A stretch of DNA of 58,933 nt from Erysipelotrichaceae bacterium (GTDB lineage Bacteria; Bacillota_I; Bacilli_A; Erysipelotrichales; Erysipelotrichaceae): NCBI GenBank assembly GCA_024684175.1, contig JAIKXJ010000016.1:1-58933 (forward strand), given 5' to 3'. The notes beneath the pieces are model-generated. The model did not search any database, was not told the origin of the DNA, and saw only the letters and a program-made list of their open reading frames with translations. Positions 53,250-58,933 of the stretch are shown one piece after another (the first letter of the stretch is position 1; each line of letters opens with the position of its first letter). Position numbers and translations under genes: made by a program.

Positions 53250-54251
53250 TCAGTCTTTATGCAGTTCCATATAGACCGACTTCCACTCTTCACCCTTGGA
53301 TCTCAGGTGTTCCGGAAAGTCTTTCCGCTGAAAACCAAGCCGCTCATACAGTGCGATCGCTTTTACGTTTTCCGGGAGCGGATCGACCCAGAGCGTCTTC
53401 GCACCGTTTTTGAATGCTTCTGCGATCGCATGAGACAGACCGGCCGCCGCAATGCCCCGTCCGCGCGCAAAACCAAACAATTTGATATCCAATGCGGCAC
53501 TTTCGTGTTCCGCATCGATCTCATAGTACGATTCCCCGCAGTATCTCCCGTCTTCAAAAACGGAATAATGATTCAAGACCGGCCGCCCGGTTTCGATCCA
53601 TTCAAACCAGTCTATCATCTGTTCATCCGTCTTGATCAGGCCGTCGGGGAATCCGACATATCTCATGACATCGCCGTCCGCCCAAAGACGGCGGACATCG
53701 TCGAGATCATCCTTCGTCGTCTCTTTCACCTCGATCGTCCCGTGTCTTTTTTCCGCCGGACTTTTTCCTTCCAGATACGCCCGAAGCGCCGCATCTTCCC
53801 TTTGATAGATGCCGCGTTTTTCTTCGCTTTCGGCGGCATATGACGCATGTTTTGAAAATATACCGACCGCCTCTTCAAGCGGGATCCACTCCGGCCGGAC
53901 ACCGCGGTCTGACTCCGCTTCCGTAAGCTGCAGCCGTCCTTTGCCGGCCACTTCACAGACATAATAACGGCTGAGATACCGGTATTCCTCATAATATTCA
54001 TTCAGCTCCAGAAACTGCTGCAGTGTCCTCACGATAAGGCCTGTCTCTTCTTCGATCTCACGCATGCAGCATCCTTCAGGCGTTTCCCCTTCTTCTCTGC
54101 CGCCGCCCGGGATCATCCAGCAGCCCGAAACGGTCTCGTGGCTCAGCAGGATCCGCCCGTCTTTCACGACGATGCCCCGGCTCGCCTCCCTGACCTTGGT
54201 GTATGTTTCGAAACAGTTTTCTCCGAAAATATCGATCTTCTTCATGACCAT
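53250..54251 (-). CDS. NUDIX hydrolase fused to GNAT acetyltransferase
   Basis: 333 residues. NUDIX domain in residues 20-155, with the box at 50-72 (GGREEGETPEGCCMREIEEE). GNAT domain in residues 172-333, including the acetyl-CoA-binding ARGRGIAAAGL loop and a YERLGF motif. Each partner is common; the join is unusual. ATG at 54251 has GGAG six bases upstream; a second ATG six bases later is also possible. Confidence 0.88.
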   Translation of the reverse strand: MVMKKIDIFGENCFETYTKVREASRGIVVKDGRILLSHETVSGCWMIPGGGREEGETPEGCCMREIEEETGLIVRTLQQFLELNEYYEEYRYLSRYYVCEVAGKGRLQLTEAESDRGVRPEWIPLEEAVGIFSKHASYAAESEEKRGIYQREDAALRAYLEGKSPAEKRHGTIEVKETTKDDLDDVRRLWADGDVMRYVGFPDGLIKTDEQMIDWFEWIETGRPVLNHYSVFEDGRYCGESYYEIDAEHESAALDIKLFGFARGRGIAAAGLSHAIAEAFKNGAKTLWVDPLPENVKAIALYERLGFQRKDFPEHLRSKGEEWKSVYMELHKD

Positions 54252-54295
54252 AACTTCTCCATGTATGTTGGTATCTATAACTCTTCATCTGCCGG

Positions 54296-55060
54296 TCACA
54301 GATCCTGTGCCTTGGAAGTCAGCACGGTGAGCTTCTCAGGGAAGATCTTTCGGCATATCCGTAGTTCCAAGACCTGCCGGTGCGAAAGGTGCAGCAGCAG
54401 GTCTTCGTATTTATGCAAGGAACGCTTCTTTGCGTAAGGCGAAGCAGCGAAGTATCCCATCAGCATATCGAACCACACCTCATTCCCGTCTTTGTCGACC
54501 CGTTCTTTCCGGACGGCATCCAGATTCTTTTCGATATCGGGTGTCTCGATATAAAAGATCTCATAGTCTTTGCCTGCAAGAGCAGACCGCACTTCTTCAT
54601 AGAAAGTCAGGATGCCGTCATCAGACATATCCCGGAAAAGGATCATATCCTCCACCGCATTCTGAAGCAGCGAACACTCAAAGATATCGTTCTCTCCCTG
54701 CCAGCTGCGGTATCTGCTCAGGACGATCTCCTTATACTCTTCAAATGCCGTCCTGCCGTTGTAGATCTCATGATCCTCCAGCTGAGAGTAAAAATCACGG
54801 TCTTCGCTTTTTATCTGTGTATAACAGACGATCCGATGATCACCTTCTTTATAAGTCTTATTCAGGATCTGATCTTTCAGAGAGCTCCAGCGTTTCAGGA
54901 TCCTTGAGTATTGAGCTTCACTCACCCGGGCACACCAGGCCAGTTCTACCGGCGAATGATCCCCTTCCCTAAACACCGCAGAGCCGGGATGTTTTTCCGC
55001 CAGTCTTCGGACCAGTGTGCTCTTGCCGCTCCCCTGCAGTCCTTCAACGAAATAATTCAT
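54296..55060 (-). CDS. P-loop kinase-like ATPase
   Basis: 254 residues. Walker A GLQGSGKST (7-15) at the very N-terminus, then a lid-like region with many charged residues. The build is of deoxynucleoside/thymidylate-type or adenylate-type kinases, but the substrate cannot be assigned. Its neighbours are acetyltransferases and NUDIX proteins. Confidence 0.75.
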   Translation of the reverse strand: MNYFVEGLQGSGKSTLVRRLAEKHPGSAVFREGDHSPVELAWCARVSEAQYSRILKRWSSLKDQILNKTYKEGDHRIVCYTQIKSEDRDFYSQLEDHEIYNGRTAFEEYKEIVLSRYRSWQGENDIFECSLLQNAVEDMILFRDMSDDGILTFYEEVRSALAGKDYEIFYIETPDIEKNLDAVRKERVDKDGNEVWFDMLMGYFAASPYAKKRSLHKYEDLLLHLSHRQVLELRICRKIFPEKLTVLTSKAQDL

Positions 55061-55108
55061 ACGATGCTCCTTCGCCGATCCGCCGGTCTGACCGGAACGC
55101 TCAAAGAC

Positions 55109-55615
55109 TTACAGTTTCAGTGCCGCGGGGATCTCATCCCATCCTTCGGGCATCTTTTCCGCTTCGATGAAACCGAACGACCGGTACAGTCTTCCGGCGA
55201 CCTCGTTCTCCGGCTCATAAGAAAGCCAGCAGTATTCCGCCTCACCGCACGGCCAGGTCCTGACGAAATCCAGCGCGAGCTTCATGGCGGTCTTGCCGTA
55301 GCCTTTCTTCTGCTGATCCTTGTCGATCATGAAACGCCAGATCAGATAATTATTCGTAAGCAAAGGATATTTCTCCCTGTCGGCTTCTTCGCCTGCGATG
55401 TCATATCCGATCATCAGAAATCCGACCGGTGTCTCTCCGTCGTAGATCCCGAAAGGCTTTGCATATCTTCCCTCTGCCGTATTCGCATAAGCTTCCGCAA
55501 GACTGTAGATGTTGTCGGCAACAAAATGCCGCTGGGCATCGGACGGCTTCAGACCGATCAGATCATCAAAATTCTGCGTGTCCACTTCGACAAGCCGGAC
55601 ATTCCTTGTATCCAT
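55109..55615 (-). CDS. GNAT acetyltransferase, BltD/PaiA-like
   Basis: 168 residues. QQKKGYGKTAMKLALDF acetyl-CoA loop, LSYEPENEVAGRLYRSFGF and a closing DEIPAALKL match the polyamine acetyltransferase-like subgroup. Polyamine or amine detoxification is a reasonable guess only. Confidence 0.85.
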   Translation of the reverse strand: MDTRNVRLVEVDTQNFDDLIGLKPSDAQRHFVADNIYSLAEAYANTAEGRYAKPFGIYDGETPVGFLMIGYDIAGEEADREKYPLLTNNYLIWRFMIDKDQQKKGYGKTAMKLALDFVRTWPCGEAEYCWLSYEPENEVAGRLYRSFGFIEAEKMPEGWDEIPAALKL

Positions 55616-55648
55616 ATCCTTCCTCCTTCAGACCGTCAGATCAATGTC

Positions 55649-56551
55649 TCAGATATTCTTGTAAAGTTCGTAACAGTCGTGCCCCTTGGGAACATCCTTG
55701 AGTTCGCCTCTGAGCAGATAACCGTTCTTTTTGAAAAATCCGATGTTCCAGTCACCGGAACTCGTCATCATCACCGACGCGCCGTTTTCCTTTGCGTATC
55801 TTTCCGTTTCTTTCAAAAGACAGGTCCCCAGGCCCTGCCGTCTCAACGGCTCTTCCACAAACAGTGCATTGACAAAACCGTATGCATCCTTGTATACCTC
55901 TGCGATCACACCGGCCGCAAACTTTCCGTCTTTGTCTTCCAGTTTCTTATAAAAACCGATATTCTCATGTTTCGGCTCATAGATCCCGTCGTATTCGTCA
56001 AGCCCTTCCTGTATCACATCCGCATCATCTTCGCTGCCGAAGCAGATCTTGAAACGCGTACCGCCGTTATTTGACGGCACATAGTCCGGTGTGTCTTTAT
56101 CAAGGTACTTGACCAGCGAATAATCGATATGGCCGTTTGCCTTTTTCAGTGTCGTAAAGACCGTGTAACCGTGCTTTTCATAGAACGGCCGCGCCATGTA
56201 ACTCGCGGTACCGAGCGTCACGACCCGGCAGTCCTTCTGCCTTGCGATACGCTCGACCTCGCGGATGATCATGGAACCGATCCCCTGATGGCGATAGCGT
56301 TCATCCACCCAAAGCTCTTCAAGTAAGACTCTCGACCAGTGATATTCGTATGCCTCCGCGATACATCCGCCGATGATCTCACCGTCATCGTTCTCGACTT
56401 TGAGGACGAATTCTTCTTCGTCCGCATCCACTTCATGCGGCACGGTCTGATCGATCATTTTGCCGATATATCCGGCTTCTTCTTTCGTCAGATCCCCGAT
56501 CCTGTGATCCATCGGTCCTTCTTTGCAGTCTTTCATCTTTTTATAAAACAT
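55649..56551 (-). CDS. Tandem GNAT acetyltransferase (two GNAT domains)
   Basis: 300 residues. First GNAT (about 20-140) with RHQGIGSMII and ARPFYEKHGY; second (about 150-300) with RRQGLGTCLL and IGFFKKNGY. Double GNAT proteins exist in gut Bacillota, but here the second half resembles the truncated GNAT at the window end, so local duplication is likely. GGAGGAGGGAG precedes the ATG. Confidence 0.88.
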   Translation of the reverse strand: MFYKKMKDCKEGPMDHRIGDLTKEEAGYIGKMIDQTVPHEVDADEEEFVLKVENDDGEIIGGCIAEAYEYHWSRVLLEELWVDERYRHQGIGSMIIREVERIARQKDCRVVTLGTASYMARPFYEKHGYTVFTTLKKANGHIDYSLVKYLDKDTPDYVPSNNGGTRFKICFGSEDDADVIQEGLDEYDGIYEPKHENIGFYKKLEDKDGKFAAGVIAEVYKDAYGFVNALFVEEPLRRQGLGTCLLKETERYAKENGASVMMTSSGDWNIGFFKKNGYLLRGELKDVPKGHDCYELYKNI

Positions 56552-56715
56552 CTCCCTCCTCCGGCTTATGATAAACGGAAGTGGTGCCTTTCTTTTGATA
56601 TTATAAACAACATACCGTTTTTTCAGCTATCCGCTCTTTTCTTTGACCGTCATCATCCATCCCTTCCCATACAAAGACATAGTCTTTTTCTAAGGCTTAA
56701 GCAATACGGAAAACA

Positions 56716-57216
56716 TCATAGTATTTTTTCAGCCACCAGTTTCGTCCAGCCATTGACATCCTTCTCCGCAATGACCGCAAATCCGTTTTTCTTCCAGAAA
56801 TGAGTCGACTGCGGATTTCCTTCATCTATTCCCAGCCGGACTGCCCTCTTTCCGATCGATCTCAGATAGTCCGAGACTTCATCGATGATCGCTGATCCTA
56901 TCTGTTTTCCCTGATACCTGTGATCCATCATAAAAAATCCGATGAATGCGATATCCGCATCCGGATATCCGTCGATCAGATCCATGACTGCCGCCAATGT
57001 TTTATCTTCGTAGAACCCCACATAATACTTATCAGACATCGGGATCTCCGGCGGTGTGATATGCAGATCGTTAAGGACCTGTTCCATCGTAGGCTTCGCT
57101 GCACAATATCGATAAAACTGTGCATTGCCAAGACAAAGATGCAGGATGCTTTCGGCATCCGCATCTTCCATTTTACGCACGACATACGTTTTACTCAGTT
57201 TTGCAATATTGATCAT
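56716..57216 (-). CDS. GNAT acetyltransferase
   Basis: 166 residues. GKQIGSAIIDEVSDYL acetyl-CoA loop and THFWKKNGFAV motif; N-terminal YVVRKMEDADAESIL. Substrate unknown. Upstream is a 90-base gap with no clear promoter; downstream the gap to the tandem GNAT gene is 164 bases with a TATAAT. Confidence 0.87.
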   Translation of the reverse strand: MINIAKLSKTYVVRKMEDADAESILHLCLGNAQFYRYCAAKPTMEQVLNDLHITPPEIPMSDKYYVGFYEDKTLAAVMDLIDGYPDADIAFIGFFMMDHRYQGKQIGSAIIDEVSDYLRSIGKRAVRLGIDEGNPQSTHFWKKNGFAVIAEKDVNGWTKLVAEKIL

Positions 57217-57306
57217 CGGTCCTCCTCACGCGATCCGGATCGGATCAGCTTTATCAAACCTTCAGTATCTTCAACGCCGCAAACGGTACGCTGACTCTGC
57301 GGCAGA

Positions 57307-57870
57307 TCAACGGACCGGACCACGCCGGTCCGATCTGATGATCGAATAATATGCCATATCGACGATCCCCTGATTGTTCCTTCCGCTCTGACGCAGCAGC
57401 CCTTCAAACTTCATTCCGATCTTCCGCATGACACGTCCTGAATTCGGATTGTTCACATCATGCCCTGCGCAGATGCGGTTTGCGCCGGCCCGGTCAAAAA
57501 AGAGATCGATCAGTTTCAGGCCTGCTTCCGCCGTATACCCGTTTCCCCAATACTTTTTTCCGATCACCCATCCGAGTTCCAGACCATCGATCTCATCGAT
57601 CACTTTCACAACGGAAATATTGCCGATCAGTTCATGTGTATCTTTCAACTCGATGCCCCACTGATAAAACGCGGGATCATCATATCCGTTGACGCAATAC
57701 TCCATATATCCGCGGGAAACAGCCACGCTCTGATGTGTCGGCCAGGTGAGATATCTGGTGACCTCATCATCCGATGCCCAATTGGAAAATACCGATCCGG
57801 CGTCATCGGCGGTAAAACGTCTTAAGATCAGCCGGTCCGTTTCCAACCGGATCGTTCCGAAATGATTCAT
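57307..57870 (-). CDS. GNAT acetyltransferase, RimJ/RimL-like
   Basis: 187 residues. Typical start TIRLETDRLILRRFTADDA, GWVIGKKYWGNGYTAEA and NPNSGRVMRKIGMKFEG mark the RimJ/RimL-type subgroup that acetylates ribosomal-protein N-termini or antibiotics. A GC-rich inverted repeat (GGACCGG/CCGGTCC) is built into its 3' end. Confidence 0.88.
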   Translation of the reverse strand: MNHFGTIRLETDRLILRRFTADDAGSVFSNWASDDEVTRYLTWPTHQSVAVSRGYMEYCVNGYDDPAFYQWGIELKDTHELIGNISVVKVIDEIDGLELGWVIGKKYWGNGYTAEAGLKLIDLFFDRAGANRICAGHDVNNPNSGRVMRKIGMKFEGLLRQSGRNNQGIVDMAYYSIIRSDRRGPVR

Positions 57871-57903
57871 ATGATCCTCCTTCGTTGTCCAATCCGGTCA
57901 ATG

Positions 57904-58553
57904 TCAGTCTGCCGCCTTGAACGGATTCAGGACCGTATCGTACCTGTCGGCTTCTCCGCGGATGGCCGCTGCTCCGCCGGCGGTGCTGACGCCGCCGTCT
58001 TTGCTGAGTTTTTCCAGCATTTCCCCCCCCATTCCGCAATTTTCTCAGGCGTACACTGCTTTATCTGGCGCAGCCAGGTCAGTGTTTCATCCTGCGGCCT
58101 TCCGGTCAATGAAGCTTCTGCCGCCCCGATCGCGCCGGCGAGGATCCCTTTCGGCTTCGCCAGCAGCGAATATCTTTCCAGAATATAGCCGTTCAAAGTC
58201 TCCTGATCGATCTCTTCTTCTTTCAGCATTTCCGGAAGTCTGCCGATCACTTCGAATGTCTCGGCAATGTTGGGATCGTCATAGGAGAAGATATAGATGC
58301 CTCCGCCGCCTGTGTTGTCATTGGCACAGTACGGATCATACACGCCGTACATGTCACGCAGTATCGGTGTCAGATAGAAGTCGTTCACCAGGTGTGCCGC
58401 AACGGTCATCCAGCCTTCGTAATCATCACGTCCCATTGCTTGGTAAGTGATGCTTTGCATGTTGTACTGCACGCTGCTGTCGATGATCAGTGCCTCGTTC
58501 TTTTCAGGTACCGGCAGATCGTATTGCGATTCGTTGATCCGATCACGGTATCT
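57904..58553 (-). pseudogene. Remnant of M16C (PreP/HypA-type) metallopeptidase, C-terminal part
   Basis: The readable frame begins after an in-frame TAG at 58554-58556 (RYRDRINESQYDLPVPEKNEA...), so the catalytic N-terminal halves are gone. It carries the late M16C features (IIDSSVQYN, TYQAMGRDDYEGW, GGGIYIFSYDDPN, AKPKGILAGAIGAAEASL). At a run of eight G's (about 58023-58030) the frame breaks; shifting by one base restores a convincing end (EMLEKLSKDGGVSTAGG...NPFKAAD) that stops at 57904. Both truncation and frameshift indicate decay; an assembly error in the G-run is possible for the second. Confidence 0.8.
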
Positions 58554-58660
58554 CTATAACCGCGGCACGGAAATGAAATCCTTCTTTTGGCGGTACAAGC
58601 AGCATACCGTCTCCTCTAACCAGTCATTACGAAACATATCGACTGTGATTTGCGGTTTGA

Positions 58661-58933
58661 TTATAGTCTTTTCTGCAATTTGTACTTGCTGTACCCGTTC
58701 GGGTAATCTTCGAGTGTGCAGTACACCGTATAGCCGAATTTCTTAAAGAATTCCACATTCCAGTCGCGGGCATCGATCATCACAATACAAGCACCGTTAT
58801 TCTTCGCTTCCTGCTCGATATCCGAAAGGAGCCTGGAACCTATGCCCTGATTGCGGTATGGCTCATCTACCAACAGCATTTCAACAAATGCGATATTCCA
58901 GAAATTCACGCTTGCAAATCCAGCGGCTATCGG
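58661..58933 (-). CDS. GNAT acetyltransferase, 5' end cut by window
   Basis: About 90 residues from the right edge, C-terminal part of a GNAT protein (YRNQGIGSRLLSDIEQEA acetyl-CoA loop, VEFFKKFGYTVYCTLED). It stays open to the window end. It is a paralogue of the second half of the tandem GNAT protein at 55649-56551. The 100 bases between it and the M16C remnant hold nothing recognisable. Confidence 0.85.
   Translation of the reverse strand, partial: PIAAGFASVNFWNIAFVEMLLVDEPYRNQGIGSRLLSDIEQEAKNNGACIVMIDARDWNVEFFKKFGYTVYCTLEDYPNGYSKYKLQKRL

Noticed and set aside
57280..57331. GC-rich inverted repeats between GNAT genes as integron attC sites
   Set aside because: They lack the conserved attC core triplets and bulges and are not repeated at other gene borders; at most weak terminators.

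Overview
The window is a chromosomal segment of a low-to-mid GC Gram-positive bacterium (Bacillota). AAGGAGG-type ribosome binding sites, lipoprotein signal peptides, a CIRCE heat-shock operator, a cre-like catabolite site and the tightly packed fmt-lepA-hemW operon all point that way. The overall protein flavour suggests Erysipelotrichia or a neighbouring class, but that placement is inference. The DNA is nearly all coding. No gene-free stretch exceeds 300 bases. The longest (2435-2678, about 244 nt) is filled by a riboswitch and two promoters.

Layout. 1-6.7 kb: a P-type cation ATPase under a yybP-ykoY (manganese) riboswitch, a radical SAM protein, a SpoU-type methyltransferase, an FAD dehydrogenase, a TetR regulator and rpsO. 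6.7-15 kb: a maltodextrin module with malQ, a secreted GH13 lipoprotein and an ABC importer operon (ATPase, binding protein, two permeases) behind a promoter whose -35 overlaps a cre/LacI-type operator. 15-21.4 kb: housekeeping genes fmt-lepA-hemW, rpsT and pyk, with a degenerate IS200-type element between rpsT and pyk. 21.4-31.6 kb: a lactonase, lipoproteins, tRNA-Ser(CGA), an S9 peptidase followed by an Asn/Gly/Tyr-rich low-complexity protein, a MuiA-like protein, an aldo/keto reductase and a lone Cas4-like nuclease. 31.6-42.9 kb: pgcA, an ABC exporter-type pair with a giant coiled-coil FtsX permease, a GH2 glycosidase, a CIRCE-controlled DUF4342 gene, and purine nucleoside salvage (add, nucleoside hydrolase).

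42.9-47.4 kb is the most unusual part. A histidine kinase, a response regulator, a STAS-HAD phosphatase fusion and ruvX form one operon. Directly upstream lie an RsbW-like kinase and a second STAS protein closely related to the STAS half of the fusion. No sigma factor is nearby, so this looks like a partner-switching circuit whose output could be a metabolite phosphatase or the two-component system itself.

49-58.9 kb is an accessory array, all on the minus strand: small enzymes (GrpB-HD fusion, TfoX-like, two alpha/beta hydrolases, two NUDIX proteins, a P-loop kinase and at least six GNAT acetyltransferase domains) ending in a decayed M16C peptidase and a truncated GNAT at the window edge. 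It appears to have grown by duplication and decay.

Recurring themes are extended -10 promoters (TGnTATAAT) and several genes whose best promoter sits so close to the start codon that the mRNA would be leaderless.
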